Below the pieces are notes generated by a model. That model saw only the letters and a program-made list of their open reading frames with translations. It searched no databases and was not told the origin of the DNA. The position numbers and the translations under genes were made by a program. From Pseudonocardia sp. TRM90224 (GTDB taxonomy: Bacteria > Actinomycetota > Actinomycetes > Mycobacteriales > Pseudonocardiaceae): a stretch of 64,000 nt of DNA. Of this stretch, positions 15,917 through 25,518 are shown piece by piece (positions within the stretch are counted from its first letter, which is position 1; each line of letters starts with the position of its first letter). The stretch is from positions 248,001 through 312,000 of the forward strand of contig NZ_JAJGSX010000008.1 of NCBI RefSeq assembly GCF_021245725.1. The letters run 5' to 3'.

Positions 15917-17044
15917 ATGTCGGGGGGAAACGGGTTCGTCGGTGCCATGCGTCACGAGCAGACGTCGCTGGTGGCCGCGATCCTGCTGTGGATCACGACC
16001 GCGTTCGCACTGCCGGGGAGCTTCGGGGCGTTCTCGACGTGGATCTCGAGCTACGCGGGCGGCGGCCCCGGCTCGCCCGCCCCGTACACCAACACCACCA
16101 CCGTCACCGGGTGGACCGTCTTCACCGAACCGTCGACGACCGACCGGCCCACGTTCGCCACCGCCGCCGTCGGCATCCCGTTCACCGTAGGGGCCGCGCT
16201 CGCGGCGGTGGCGTGCCTTCTGCTTCTGCTGGCCCGCGGCCGGGCCGGGGATCCCCTGCGGATCCGGTTGCTCGGCATGTTCGCGGCAGCGCTCGTCGCC
16301 GGAACCGTGGTGATGGTCGTGGCCGACCAGGGCACGCAGCTGCTGAACCACATCATCCGGGAGGCCGGCACCGGCGAGTCGTCGTTCTCGACCGATCTCG
16401 TGCTCGGCACCGGCTTCTGGCTGGTGGTGGCCGCCGCCGCGATGGGGGTCAGCGCGATCGGGCTGCTCGCCGTGCCCGCCCCTCCACCAGCGGCTCCGGT
16501 ACGACCCGTCCGGCTCGCCGCGGTGCCGCTCGTGCTGCTCGCGGGCCTGACCATCGCCGGCAGCCTGCTCCCGCAGGTGATCCGGGAGCTCGGGGAGAGC
16601 AACGACCGCGTCACGGTCGTCGTGAACAGCTGGGCGACGGCGGAGCTGGACTCGCGAGGGGCGCTGGTGCCGACGGAGGACATCTTCCCGCCCTACTGGC
16701 TGGCAGCCGTCCTGGGCGCGCTGATCGTCATGATCGCGGCCGGTCTCGCGTTCGGCTCCCGACCCGTCGGCGCCCGGATGCTCGGCGTCGTCGGCTCCGG
16801 TGTGACCTTGGGGTACTGCTCGTTCGAGCTGCTCTCGACCGTGGCCAGCGCCGTCCACCTGGCTTTCCGGAACGAAGGGGCGGAGGACCCGGAGATCTAC
16901 ACCATCGCCGCGGGCACCTGGGTGCTCGTCGCGGTGGCCGTCATCGCGGTCGCGACGACGGTGCTGCTCATCGTGTCGAGCCGCCCGCCCCGGCCGGTCT
17001 CAGCGGGCGCCCCGGTGCACGGATACGGCGTACGGACCGCCTGA
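15917..17044 (+). CDS. Polytopic membrane protein of unknown function
   Basis: A 375-residue protein not recognised by family. It has about seven hydrophobic segments: one at residues 18-40, two between 90 and 145 (VGAALAAVACLLLLL and LLGMFAAALVAGTVVMVVA), one near 180-200, two between 215 and 280, and a C-terminal pair ending LVAVAVIAVATTVLLIV. A Thr-rich extracytoplasmic stretch (YTNTTTVTGWTVF) follows the first. ATG 15917 starts after the tandem repeat behind aroE. Its last 45 bp overlap tail to tail with the methyltransferase gene on the other strand. Confidence 0.7.
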   Translation: MSGGNGFVGAMRHEQTSLVAAILLWITTAFALPGSFGAFSTWISSYAGGGPGSPAPYTNTTTVTGWTVFTEPSTTDRPTFATAAVGIPFTVGAALAAVACLLLLLARGRAGDPLRIRLLGMFAAALVAGTVVMVVADQGTQLLNHIIREAGTGESSFSTDLVLGTGFWLVVAAAAMGVSAIGLLAVPAPPPAAPVRPVRLAAVPLVLLAGLTIAGSLLPQVIRELGESNDRVTVVVNSWATAELDSRGALVPTEDIFPPYWLAAVLGALIVMIAAGLAFGSRPVGARMLGVVGSGVTLGYCSFELLSTVASAVHLAFRNEGAEDPEIYTIAAGTWVLVAVAVIAVATTVLLIVSSRPPRPVSAGAPVHGYGVRTA

Positions 17045-17581
17045 GTACGGCTCGCGGTCCCAGGTCGCGAAGCGGGCTTCCAGGGCGAGCCCCGCCGCGT
17101 CGCACCAGCCGTCGTAGTCGGCGAGCTCCGGCCAGCCGGGCTGCAACGTGAACCCGGCGACCAGCACCCCGCCCGCCACCAGGTGACGGGCGCACGCCGC
17201 CACCGCGGCGGCCCGGTCGGCCGGCGCCACGTACGGCACGACGTTGCCGGCCAGCACCACCACGTCGAACCGGTCGGGGACGTCGAGCGCGGCCAGGTCG
17301 GCGTGCACCCACCGCAGCTCGGGCGCCTTGGCGGCGGCCGCCGCGACCATGTCGGGGTCGGCGTCGACGCCCAGCACCGCGACCCCGCGCGCCGCCAGCT
17401 CGACGGCGACCCGGCCCGTCCCGCAGCCGGCGTCGAGCACCGAGGCGGGCGCGAACGACATCACCAGGTCGGCCTCGCCGTGCGGGTTGTGCCCGGCCGC
17501 TGCCATGCGCCGCCAGCGCTCGTCGTACGCGTCGAGGTCGACCTCGGTGCGCCAGCGCGACCAGTCATCGGGGTAGCTCAC
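17000..17581 (-). CDS. Class I SAM-dependent methyltransferase
   Basis: A 193-residue methyltransferase. Motif I is LDAGCGTGRVAVEL (about 49-62), the acidic end of beta-2 is GVDADPDMV, and motif post-I is FDVVVLAGNVVPYV. The N-terminal DWSRWRTEVDLDAYDERWRRM is seen in a family of small actinobacterial methyltransferases of unknown substrate. It is convergent with the preceding membrane protein, with a 45-bp coding overlap. The gene downstream on the plus strand starts 53 bp beyond its start codon. Confidence 0.87.
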   Translation of the reverse strand: MSYPDDWSRWRTEVDLDAYDERWRRMAAAGHNPHGEADLVMSFAPASVLDAGCGTGRVAVELAARGVAVLGVDADPDMVAAAAAKAPELRWVHADLAALDVPDRFDVVVLAGNVVPYVAPADRAAAVAACARHLVAGGVLVAGFTLQPGWPELADYDGWCDAAGLALEARFATWDREPYSGGPYAVSVHRGAR

Positions 17582-17633
17582 GACGCGCCACGCTACGGGA
17601 ACAGACCACCGACACCGCTGGTTGAACGCTCAC

Positions 17634-18356
17634 ATGAAGGTGGAGATCTGGTCCGACGTCGTCTGCCCGTGGTGCGCGATCGGGAAGCGCCGGTTCGAGT
17701 CGGCGCTGGCGCAGTTCCCGCACCGCGACGACGTCGACGTGCGGTGGCGCAGCTTCGAGCTCGACCCGACCGCGCCGCGGGAACGCACCGGTGATCTCGC
17801 CGAGCACCTCTCGTCGAAGTACGGCGTCTCGCTCGAGCAGGCCACCACCATGAACCGGCAGATGACCGAACGGGCCGCGGAGGACGGCTGGGACTTCCAC
17901 TTCGAGCACGCCAAGCCCGGCAACACGTTCGACGCGCACCGGCTGCTGCACCTCGCCGCCGACCGCGGCACCCAGGACGCCGTGAAGGAGCGGCTCTTCG
18001 CCGCCTACCTCGAAGAGGGCGAGCGCATCGGCGAGCCGGAGACGCTCGTCCGGATCGCCGCAGCCGCCGGCCTCGACGAGTCGGAGGCCCGAGAGGTGCT
18101 CTCCGGCGACCGGTACGCCGACGAGGTCAGGGCCGACGAGCGGCAGGCCCGCGCATACGGCATCAACGGTGTGCCGTTCTTCGTGATCGACGAGAAGTAC
18201 GGCGTGAGCGGCGCCCAACCCGCCGACGCCCTCCTGGAGGTGCTGGAGACGGCCTGGCGCGAGGCGAACCCGCTGCAGGTGCTCACCCCGGCGGTCGGCG
18301 CCAAGGGCGATGGAACGGGCGGCGAGGCCTGCGCGGACGGCAGCTGCGCGATCTGA
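17634..18356 (+). CDS. DsbA family oxidoreductase, FrnE-like
   Basis: A 240-residue thioredoxin-fold protein. The active site CPWC is at residues 11-14, directly after the first strand, and the cis-Pro loop is NGVPFFVIDEKYGVSGAQP. There is no signal peptide, so it acts in the cytosol, as is usual for FrnE proteins. The C-terminal tail ends ACADGSCAI and adds two extra cysteines that could form a redox pair. ATG 17634 is used; a TTG at 17622 is possible. It ends just before a family A palindrome that separates it from the convergent next gene. Confidence 0.92.
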   Translation: MKVEIWSDVVCPWCAIGKRRFESALAQFPHRDDVDVRWRSFELDPTAPRERTGDLAEHLSSKYGVSLEQATTMNRQMTERAAEDGWDFHFEHAKPGNTFDAHRLLHLAADRGTQDAVKERLFAAYLEEGERIGEPETLVRIAAAAGLDESEAREVLSGDRYADEVRADERQARAYGINGVPFFVIDEKYGVSGAQPADALLEVLETAWREANPLQVLTPAVGAKGDGTGGEACADGSCAI

Positions 18357-18360
18357 CCCG

Positions 18361-18429
18361 AACTTCCCCACCGTTTTGGGTGGATGCGCGCCGAAAACGC
18401 GCGCATGTGCCCAAAACGGTGGGGAAGTT
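18361..18429. repeat. Family A palindrome, copy 2 (A-prime subtype)
   Basis: Arms AACTTCCCCACCGTTTTGGG (18361-18380) and their exact complement (18410-18429) enclose an inner stem ATGCGCG/CGCGCAT. It lies 4 bp after the DsbA-like stop and 24 bp before the stop of the convergent gene, the position of a bidirectional terminator. Confidence 0.95.
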
Positions 18430-18453
18430 GGGGCTGCTTCAGTGTGGATTGCT

Positions 18454-18954
18454 TCAGTGTGGGGCGGGCGCTCCGACCAGGTTCCCCAGCCACGCGACGT
18501 CGCCGTCGCCGTAGGTCGCGACGACCCCGGCGAGCAGCCACACCAGCGACGGCAGGAAGTCGCCGCGCAGCGCCTTGCGGTAGCCCATGATCTCCGGCGC
18601 GCGGGTCTCGTCGAGCAGCACGGCCGACGTGTAGCGGGCACGTGCGGCGTAGCGGTGGCCCAGCGTGCCGTCCACCCAGGCGAGCACACGCTCGACCCGG
18701 TCGTCCTCGTCGATCAGCTGCTCGCGCACGACGCTGAGCCAGCGGACGAGGATCAGCGTCACCATGAGCTCGGTGGTGCGCCCCTCCTCGTCGGTGCGCA
18801 CCTGCAGACCCAGCTCGAGCAGCCGCTCGACCCGGGCGCGCCCGGGTTCGGGCGACGACTCGGCAACGGTCTCCCCGACGGCGGCGATCAACCGCTCCGC
18901 GAGCATCGCGGCGGCGGCCATCTCGGCCGGTACCCGGGTGGTCCCGCGTGACAT
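18454..18954 (-). CDS. Hypothetical protein
   Basis: A 166-residue, mostly helical, soluble protein that I do not recognise. Its visible parts are an Ala-rich N-terminal helix (EMAAAAMLAERLIAAVGETV), a conserved-looking core (LMVTLILVRWLSVVREQLIDEDDRVERVLAWVDGTLGH) and a final hydrophobic stretch (LPSLVWLLAGVVATYG). The ATG at 18954 lies 15 bp downstream of the ilvD stop (same strand), so it may be the last gene of the MFS-ilvD operon. Codon use matches its neighbours. Confidence 0.65.
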   Translation of the reverse strand: MSRGTTRVPAEMAAAAMLAERLIAAVGETVAESSPEPGRARVERLLELGLQVRTDEEGRTTELMVTLILVRWLSVVREQLIDEDDRVERVLAWVDGTLGHRYAARARYTSAVLLDETRAPEIMGYRKALRGDFLPSLVWLLAGVVATYGDGDVAWLGNLVGAPAPH

Positions 18955-18969
18955 GCCGGGAAGGATAGG

Positions 18970-20658
18970 TCAGCCGCAGACGGCCCCTTGCGCCGCGGAG
19001 CCCACGAGCTTGGCGTACTTGCCGAGCACCCCGGTGCGCAAGGTCGGCGCGGGCGGTGACCAGCCCTCCCGGCGCGCCGCCAGCTCGGCCTCGTCGACCA
19101 GCAGATCGAGCGTGCGTGCATCCATGTCCAGCACGATCGGGTCGCCGTCGCGGACGAACGCGATGGGCCCGCCGTCGACGGCCTCCGGTGCGACGTGCCC
19201 GACGCACAGCCCGGTGGTGGCGCCGGAGAACCGGCCGTCGGTGAGCAGCAGCACCTCCTTGCCGAGCCCGGCGCCCTTGATCGCGCCGGTGACGGCGAGC
19301 ATCTCGCGCATCCCCGGCCCACCCTTCGGCCCCTCGTACCGGATCACGACGACATCGCCGCTGCTCAGCGTGCCGTTCGAAACGGCGTCCATGGCGCCCT
19401 GCTCGCCGTCGAACACCCGCGCGGTGCCCTCGAACCGCGCGGAGTCGAACCCGGCGCTCTTGACGACCGCGCCGTCGGGCGCGAGCGACCCGCGCAGGAT
19501 CGTCAGGCCGCCGGTGGGGTGGATCGGGTTGTCCAGCGCGCGCAGGATCTCCCCGTCGAGGTCGGGCGGGTCGATCGCGGCGAGGTTCTCCGCGACCGTC
19601 GAACCGGTGACGGTCAGCGCGTCGCCGTGCAGCAGCCCCGCCTCCAGCAGGGCCTTCATGACGACCGGGACGCCGCCGACGCGGTCGACCGTCGACATGA
19701 CGTGCGCCCCGAACGGCTTCACGTCGGCGAGGTGCGGCACACGGTCGCCGATGCGGTTGAAGTCGTCGAGCTCCAGCGGCACGCCCGCCTCCCACGCGAT
19801 GGCGAGCAGGTGCAGCACCGCGTTCGTCGAGCCGCCGAACGCCATGACCACGGCGATCGCGTTCTCGAACGCCTCGCGCGTCAGGATCTGCCGGGCGGTG
19901 ATGCCCTTGTCCAGCATCCCGACGACGGCCTCGCCGGACGCGCGCGCGATGCCGTCGCGGCGCCGGTCGACCGCGGGCGGGCTCGCCGAGCCGGGCAGCG
20001 CCATGCCGAGGGCCTCCGCGGCCGACGCCATCGTGTTGGCCGTGTACATGCCGCCGCAGGCGCCCTCGCCGGGGCAGATCGCCCGCTCGATGGCGTCGAC
20101 CTCCTCGCGTGTGATCAGCCCGCGGGCGCACGCGCCGACCGCCTCGAACGCGTCGGCGATCGTCACCTCCCGCTCCCCCACGTAGCCCGGCATGATCGAG
20201 CCGGCGTAGAGGAACACGGCGGCGAGGTCGAGCCGGGCCGCGGCCATCAGCATGCCGGGCAGGCTCTTGTCGCAGCCGGCGAGCAGCACCGTGCCGTCGA
20301 GCCGCTCCGCCTGCACGACGGTCTCGACGGAGTCGGCGATGACCTCCCTGCTGACCAGCGACCAGTGCATCCCGACGTGCCCCATCGAGATGCCGTCGGA
20401 GACCGAGATCGTGCCGAACTCCATCGGGAACCCGCCGGCCCGGTGCACGCCCTCCTTCGCGGCGATCCCCAGCCGCTGCAGCGACAGGTTGCACGGGGTG
20501 ATCTCGTTCCAGCTCGACGCGATGCCGATCTGCGGTTTGCGGAAGTCCTCGTCACGCATCCCGACGGCGCGCAGCATCCCGCGCGCGGCCGCCCGCTCCA
20601 GCCCGTCGGTGACCTCGTGGCTGCGTGGCTTCAGAGTGCGTGGCTCCAGACTGCTCAT
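18970..20658 (-). CDS. ilvD: Dihydroxy-acid dehydratase
   Basis: A 562-residue IlvD/Edd enzyme that dehydrates 2,3-dihydroxy-isovalerate or -methylvalerate in branched-chain amino-acid synthesis. Cluster and Mg ligands are in place: Cys56 in TPCN, Cys129 in AGCDKS and Cys201 in [12 protein letters not shown], plus GGPGMREM and the end region [18 protein letters not shown]. The sequence is of true DHAD type rather than the sugar-acid dehydratase branch. However, the gene overlaps by ATGA the end of an MFS gene of the anion:cation symporter type, so use on an imported sugar acid or related diol acid is possible. Confidence 0.93.
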   Translation of the reverse strand: MSSLEPRTLKPRSHEVTDGLERAAARGMLRAVGMRDEDFRKPQIGIASSWNEITPCNLSLQRLGIAAKEGVHRAGGFPMEFGTISVSDGISMGHVGMHWSLVSREVIADSVETVVQAERLDGTVLLAGCDKSLPGMLMAAARLDLAAVFLYAGSIMPGYVGEREVTIADAFEAVGACARGLITREEVDAIERAICPGEGACGGMYTANTMASAAEALGMALPGSASPPAVDRRRDGIARASGEAVVGMLDKGITARQILTREAFENAIAVVMAFGGSTNAVLHLLAIAWEAGVPLELDDFNRIGDRVPHLADVKPFGAHVMSTVDRVGGVPVVMKALLEAGLLHGDALTVTGSTVAENLAAIDPPDLDGEILRALDNPIHPTGGLTILRGSLAPDGAVVKSAGFDSARFEGTARVFDGEQGAMDAVSNGTLSSGDVVVIRYEGPKGGPGMREMLAVTGAIKGAGLGKEVLLLTDGRFSGATTGLCVGHVAPEAVDGGPIAFVRDGDPIVLDMDARTLDLLVDEAELAARREGWSPPAPTLRTGVLGKYAKLVGSAAQGAVCG

Positions 20659-21989
20659 GAATCCGAGACGGTAACCCCTTCTCGCACTTCACGCCTGCGC
20701 GCCACGAGCATCACCGCGACACCGGCCATCACCAGCATCGCGGCGACGACGAAGAAGCCGGCCGTGTGCGTGCCGGTGCCGTCCTTCAACGCCCCGATCA
20801 GCGCGGGGCCCGCGAAGCCGCCGAGGTTGCCGAACGAGTTGATCAACGCGATGCCCGCCGCGGCGCCGAAGCCGGTGAGGAACACGCTGGGCAGCGTCCA
20901 GAACACCGGGATGGACCCCCAGATGCCGGCCGCGCAGATCGACATCGCCGCGATCATCAGGAACGGCGATCCGAGGAACAGCGCGACGGCCACCGCCGCA
21001 GCGCCGACGAACACCGGGATCGCGACGTGCAGCCGCCGCTCGCCGGTGCGGTCGGAGTGCCGCGAGTTGAGGATCATGAACAGCGCGGCGACGGCGTACG
21101 GGATGGCCGTGATCAGGCCCACCTGGATGATCGAGTACTCCGTCCCGAACTGCTTGCCCATGTCCTTGATCACCGTCGGCAGGAAGAACTGGAAGACGTA
21201 GCTGCCGAAGACGATGCCGAAGTAGACGAGCGCCAGCCCGAGCACCCGCGGGTCGGCGAGGCCGGCGCGGATGCCCGTCTCGTGCTGCACCTGCGCGGAG
21301 TCCTCCGCGGCGATCCGCGCCTCCAGGGCCTGCTGCTCCGCCGGCGCGAGCCACGCGGCTTTGCTGGGCCGGTCGGCCAGCAGGACCAGCACCAGTACGC
21401 CGACCAGCACCGACGGGATGCCCTCGACGAAGAACATGAACCGCCAGCCGGCGTCGAAGCCCCACGCGCCGTCGCCGTTGGCGATCAGCAGCGTCGAGAT
21501 CGGGCCGCCGATCACGGACGAGACCGGCACGGCGACGAAGAACAGCGCGACCATCTTCGCGCGCGTCACCCGCGGGAACCAGTACGTCAGGTACAGGATG
21601 ATGCCCGGGAAGAAGCCGGCCTCGGCGATCCCGAGCAGGATCCGCATGACGTAGAACCAGGCCTCGTTCTGCACGAACGCCATGCCGGAGGCGATGATCC
21701 CCCACGTGATCATGATCCGGGCGATCCAGACCCTGGCTCCGACCTTGTGCAGGATGATGTTGCTCGGCACCTCGAAGAAGAAGTAGGCGACGAAGAACAG
21801 CCCGGCGCCGAGCCCGTACGCGGCCGCGGAGAGCCCGAGGTCGGCGTTCATGGTCAGCTGGGCGAAGCTGACGTTCGTGCGGTCTATGTAGTTGAGCAGG
21901 TAACACAGTCCGAGGAACGGCACGAGCCGCCACATCGCGCGGCGCACGGCTCCCGCAACCAGAACGTCCTCGGTCTTCGCGTCCGCCAT
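20655..21989 (-). CDS. MFS transporter, anion:cation symporter (ACS) family
   Basis: A 444-residue, 12-helix transporter. [11 protein letters not shown] in helix 1, the loop between helices 2 and 3 ([28 protein letters not shown]), and [15 protein letters not shown] are hallmarks of the ACS family (aldonates, tartrate, phthalate, allantoate-like anions). ATG 21989 with GAGGGGGAG ahead is chosen over an upstream frame extension. It overlaps the ilvD start and is divergent from the M48 peptidase gene. The 204-bp region upstream shows no clear operator. Confidence 0.9.
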   Translation of the reverse strand: MADAKTEDVLVAGAVRRAMWRLVPFLGLCYLLNYIDRTNVSFAQLTMNADLGLSAAAYGLGAGLFFVAYFFFEVPSNIILHKVGARVWIARIMITWGIIASGMAFVQNEAWFYVMRILLGIAEAGFFPGIILYLTYWFPRVTRAKMVALFFVAVPVSSVIGGPISTLLIANGDGAWGFDAGWRFMFFVEGIPSVLVGVLVLVLLADRPSKAAWLAPAEQQALEARIAAEDSAQVQHETGIRAGLADPRVLGLALVYFGIVFGSYVFQFFLPTVIKDMGKQFGTEYSIIQVGLITAIPYAVAALFMILNSRHSDRTGERRLHVAIPVFVGAAAVAVALFLGSPFLMIAAMSICAAGIWGSIPVFWTLPSVFLTGFGAAAGIALINSFGNLGGFAGPALIGALKDGTGTHTAGFFVVAAMLVMAGVAVMLVARRREVREGVTVSDS

Positions 21990-22193
21990 GTGCTCCCCCT
22001 CGAGCTGGTGAAGGTACATCCCTACCTGCACGGCCAGGCTGTAACAAGACCAACTTCTCATCGGTTCGCGAGATACGCACAAATCGGACTGTGAAGTCGT
22101 GAAATGGGCCGTGACCCGCGTCACACCTTCCCAACGAGCGGGTCGGCAACGACGTCGTCACCACCGAAGCGATCACGAGGTGGGGGGACGAAG

Positions 22194-23276
22194 ATGACCG
22201 AGGCGACACCTGTGCCACGACCGTCGACGCGCGTGCGGTTCCCGGGCATCAGCCCGCGCGCGTACGAGCACCCGGCCGACCGGGGCGCGCTCGCCGCGCT
22301 GCGCGCGCTGCCGGGGATCGGCGCGGTGCTCAAGACCGTCGCGGGGATGTGGAGCGAGCGGGCCGAGCGGCTGCTGGTGCTCGCATCCGCGGTGCGGGTG
22401 GGCCCGAAGCAGTACCCGCGGCTCGACGAGCTGCGCAACGACTGCGTCGCGACGCTCGACCTGGACACGACACCGGAGATGTTCGTCGTCCGCTCACCCC
22501 TGACCAACGCCTACACCATCGGCATCGACCGCCCGTTCATCGTGCTCACCACGGGACTGGTCGAGTCGCTCGACGACGAGGGCCTGCGGTTCGTCATCGG
22601 CCACGAGGTCGGGCACGTCCTGTCCGAGCACGCCGTCCTGCGGACGCTGCTCTACCGGCTGATCCGGCTGCAGGCCGCCGTCACCGGGATCCCGATCGGC
22701 TCGCTCGGGCTGCGCGCCGTCATCGCGGCGCTGATGGAGTGGTTCCGCAAGGCCGAGCTGACCTGCGACCGCGCCGGGCTGCTCTGCAGCCAGGACCCGG
22801 CGGCCGCGCTGCGCGTCGCGATCTTCATGGCGGGCGGACCCTGCGGCAACGGCCTCGACATCCCGACGTTCCTCGAGCAGGCGAAGGAGTACGAGGAGGT
22901 CGACGACATCCGCGACAGCATCCTCAAGCTGCTCAGCGTCGAGGAGATGAGCCACCCGTTCGCCGTCGTCCGCGCGGCGCAGCTGCAGCGCTGGGCCGCC
23001 TCGGAGGAGTACCGGGCAATCCTCGCCGGCACCTACCAGCGCCGCGCCGACGACGCCCCGGCCGCGACCATGATGGACGACTTCCGCTCCGCCGCCCGCT
23101 CCTACCGCGACTCCTTCTCCGCCTCGACCGACCCGCTCGTCACCGTCCTCAACGACGTCGGCACCACCGTCGCCGATGCCGCCGGCTCGATCTTCGACCG
23201 GTTCCGGGGCAACGGGGGCAACGGGGGCGGCAACGCGAACGGCGGCGACAAGAAGGGCGACGGCGCCGACAGCTAG
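22194..23276 (+). CDS. M48 family zinc metallopeptidase
   Basis: A 360-residue protein. The zinc-binding HEVGH is at residues 137-141, and the third ligand region is KAELTCDRAG (Glu187, Asp191). No clear signal peptide is present. Weakly hydrophobic stretches around 150-182 may associate with the membrane, as in some HtpX-like M48 enzymes. The C-terminus is a low-complexity Gly/Asn-rich tail ending GDKKGDGADS. ATG 22194 follows a GGTGGGGGGACG stretch. It stands alone, divergent from the MFS gene and followed by a family B palindrome. Confidence 0.87.
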   Translation: MTEATPVPRPSTRVRFPGISPRAYEHPADRGALAALRALPGIGAVLKTVAGMWSERAERLLVLASAVRVGPKQYPRLDELRNDCVATLDLDTTPEMFVVRSPLTNAYTIGIDRPFIVLTTGLVESLDDEGLRFVIGHEVGHVLSEHAVLRTLLYRLIRLQAAVTGIPIGSLGLRAVIAALMEWFRKAELTCDRAGLLCSQDPAAALRVAIFMAGGPCGNGLDIPTFLEQAKEYEEVDDIRDSILKLLSVEEMSHPFAVVRAAQLQRWAASEEYRAILAGTYQRRADDAPAATMMDDFRSAARSYRDSFSASTDPLVTVLNDVGTTVADAAGSIFDRFRGNGGNGGGNANGGDKKGDGADS

Positions 23277-23301
23277 GACCAAGCGCGCCGGCGCTCCCGG
23301 G

Positions 23302-23377
23302 GAGGGCAGGAAAGCCACTTTCAGGCCCTGTGAGGGCAGGAAAGTGGCTTTCCTGCCCTCGCGTGCGGAACGCACGC
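23302..23377. repeat. Family B palindrome, copy 2, with mini-hairpin
   Basis: Perfect 21-nt arms (23302-23322 and 23340-23360) surround a 17-nt loop. Adjoining on the right is GCGTGCG-GAA-CGCACGC (23361-23377), a perfect 7-bp mini-hairpin followed by ATCC. It lies 25 bp after the peptidase stop. Confidence 0.95.
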
Positions 23378-23464
23378 ATCCCGGCCCTCGGCCGCCCCGC
23401 CGGTGTGATCGGGACGGGTTGCTTGGCCCACTTCCGTTCGGTTACCTTCACTATAGGAGACGGA

Positions 23465-23474
23465 CGTCTACTAT
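23465..23474. promoter_or_regulatory. Shared-operator candidate, site S1 (amidohydrolase/radical SAM operon)
   Basis: CGTCTACTAT, identical in these 10 bp to site S4 in front of the comA-like gene. It lies 21-30 bp upstream of the GTG start at 23495. A second ACTAT lies 20 bp upstream (CTTCACTATAGG). It belongs to the CGTNNACTAT series found before the operons of the 23-45 kb island. Confidence 0.5.
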
Positions 23475-23494
23475 TAGCCGTGAAGGGGAGCCTC

Positions 23495-24358
23495 GTGGCA
23501 GCCACCGAGAAGGTCCGGGGTCGCGTCGTCGACGCGCACAGCCACATCGGGACGATGGACGCGTGGGCGTTCTACAACCTGAAGGAGCCCGTCAAACCCA
23601 CGGTCTACGAGTTCGCCGGCGCAAAGGACTACCTCGGCCACCTGGACGGCGTCGGCGTCGAGCGCGGGCTCGTCCTGCCCAACTACGGCATCCCCGTGCA
23701 AGGCCAGGCGTTCTCGCTGAACGATCTTGTGCTCGACGCCGTCACCAGCCAGGACAGGCTGGTCGGCGGGCTGTGGGTGTCGATCCTCCCGCAGAACAAG
23801 GAGCTGACGCTCGCCGCGCTGCAGCACGCGGGTGAGCGCGGGATCGTCGCCCTGAAGACGACGTTCCTGCTGGGCGGCAACCCCGACCCGAACACGTGGG
23901 ACGACGACACCCGCGAGCTCGCCGAGGCGTGCTTCGCCGCGGCCGAGGAGCACGACCTCGTCTTCCACTTCCACACCAGCGCCGGCGGGGCGTCCGACAT
24001 CAACAACTTCGTGCCACTGGTCGAGAAGTACGGCAAGCGGGTCAAGATCTACCTCGTCCACTTCGGCGGCGGGGTGAGCGGCCACATCAAGCTCGTCCCG
24101 CAGTTCCTCGACTGGGTCGAGCAGGGGTTCAAGGTCTACTGCGACACCACGTGGACGATCGGGTTCGGCGCGCGCTGGCTGATGACCGAGATCGAGAAGC
24201 GCGGCGTCGGCGAGGACCGTGTGCTGTTCGCCTCCGACGAGCCCTGGAGCGACTTCTGGGGCGAGTACTGGAAGATCAACGGCGCGCCCGTGAGCGACGA
24301 GCTCAAACAGCGGATCCTCTACCGCAACTACGAGCAGCTCTACGGCGAGAAGGCCTGA
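23495..24358 (+). CDS. Amidohydrolase family protein (COG2159, amidohydrolase_2)
   Basis: A 287-residue TIM-barrel metal-dependent hydrolase or decarboxylase. It opens with the metal motif VVDAHSHIG (His15, His17). A mid-barrel His is in FHFHTSAGG and another in YLVHFGGG, and the late Asp is in LFASDEPWSDF. GTG 23495 is preferred because GGGGAG lies 5-10 bp upstream; a GTG at 23480 is the alternative. The gene ends 1 bp before the radical SAM gene, so the two act together. Members of this family act on aromatic acids, amides or nitrile-derived compounds; the substrate here is unknown. It lies behind operator candidate S1. Confidence 0.85.
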   Translation: MAATEKVRGRVVDAHSHIGTMDAWAFYNLKEPVKPTVYEFAGAKDYLGHLDGVGVERGLVLPNYGIPVQGQAFSLNDLVLDAVTSQDRLVGGLWVSILPQNKELTLAALQHAGERGIVALKTTFLLGGNPDPNTWDDDTRELAEACFAAAEEHDLVFHFHTSAGGASDINNFVPLVEKYGKRVKIYLVHFGGGVSGHIKLVPQFLDWVEQGFKVYCDTTWTIGFGARWLMTEIEKRGVGEDRVLFASDEPWSDFWGEYWKINGAPVSDELKQRILYRNYEQLYGEKA

Positions 24359-24359
24359 C

Positions 24360-25517
24360 ATGACGGAACTGCTCAGCCGTCCGGCCGGGACCGGCGCGAT
24401 CGCCGCGCTGATCATGGATCTGCAGAGCCTCGGCCTGCGGATCGAGACCCGGCTGGAAACCTCCCGCACCGGCGGGGCCGGTCCGACCGACTCGGGGATG
24501 CTGTGGATCGAGGGCGTCCCGGTGACGGTGCCGCCCAGCACCACGTCCCCGTACTCGCTGCGGGCCGAGGACGGCGGGCAGGGCATCTACCGCGACGGCG
24601 TCAAGCTCGCCTCCGTCGGCGGGACGGCCCGTCCCCGCTTCTACGACCTCACCACGGCCGACGGGATCCCGTACCACCAGATCGCGCTGCTGCACCTCGA
24701 CTCGCTCGCCTCGACCGTCGTGCAGGCGTGCAACTACTGGGGCAACTCCGACCAGTGCGGCTTCTGCGGCATCGGCATCTCGCTCGCGGCGGGCGCGACG
24801 ATCGCGCGCAAGACACCGGAGATGCTCGCCGAGGTGGCCGTCGCGGCGAAGGAGCTCGACGGCGCCGTCGACGCGACGCTGACCACCGGCTCGTCGGTGG
24901 CGCCCGACCGGGGCGCGCTGTACGTCGCGAAGTGCGGGCAGGCGGTGAAGGAGGCCGCGGGCCTGCCGGTCGAGGTGCAGTTCGAGCCGCCGCGCCAGCT
25001 CTCGACGATCGACGAGGTGCACGGGATGGGGGTCGACGCCGTCGGCATCCACATCGAGTCGTTCGACCCGGCCGTGCTCGCGCGGGTGGCGCCCGGCAAG
25101 TTCCGCACCGGCATCGAGACGTACTTCCGGACCTGGGAGTACGCGGTCGAGCGGTTCGGGGAGGGCCGGGTCTCGACCTACGTGATCCTGGGCATGGGCG
25201 AGGACCCCGAGGTGACGATCGCCGGCTGCAAGCGGGCCGTCGACATGGGCGTCTACCCGTTCGTCGTGCCACTGCGGCCTGTCGCGGGCTCGCTCATGGC
25301 GGACGTCCCGGCACCGTCGCGGGAGTACACCGAGCCGATCTACCGCAAGGTCGCGGGCTTCCTGGCCGACCGCGGGCTGGGCGCCGACACGGCGGTCGCG
25401 GGCTGCGCCCGCTGCCAGGCCTGCTCGTCGCTCAACCTGGTGCAGCGCGAGACCGGCCGGCCCCCCGGCGGTCGCCCGGAGCTGCCGCTGCTGCAGATCG
25501 CCCGCCGCCCCGCCTGA
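24360..25517 (+). CDS. MSMEG_0568-type radical SAM protein (Nit1C/nitrogen-starvation group)
   Basis: A 385-residue radical SAM enzyme. The cluster motif is unusual: Cys124, Cys133 and Cys136 in CNYWGNSDQCGFCGIG, that is CX8CX2C, instead of CX3CX2C. This and the phrases DGIPYHQIALLHLDSLASTV and GIHIESFD fit the MSMEG_0568/Sll0785 family, a fixed member of the Nit1C cluster linked in other bacteria to nitrile or cyanide use. A C-terminal CARCQAC (Cys349, Cys352, Cys355) may bind a second cluster. The reaction is unknown. It is co-transcribed with the amidohydrolase; a family A palindrome follows. Confidence 0.88.
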   Translation: MTELLSRPAGTGAIAALIMDLQSLGLRIETRLETSRTGGAGPTDSGMLWIEGVPVTVPPSTTSPYSLRAEDGGQGIYRDGVKLASVGGTARPRFYDLTTADGIPYHQIALLHLDSLASTVVQACNYWGNSDQCGFCGIGISLAAGATIARKTPEMLAEVAVAAKELDGAVDATLTTGSSVAPDRGALYVAKCGQAVKEAAGLPVEVQFEPPRQLSTIDEVHGMGVDAVGIHIESFDPAVLARVAPGKFRTGIETYFRTWEYAVERFGEGRVSTYVILGMGEDPEVTIAGCKRAVDMGVYPFVVPLRPVAGSLMADVPAPSREYTEPIYRKVAGFLADRGLGADTAVAGCARCQACSSLNLVQRETGRPPGGRPELPLLQIARRPA

Positions 25518-25518
25518 C

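Noticed and set aside
20655..22124. MFS gene starting at 22124
   Set aside because: The extra 45 residues precede the conserved first helix without any family-like sequence. ATG 21989 has a strong ribosome site.
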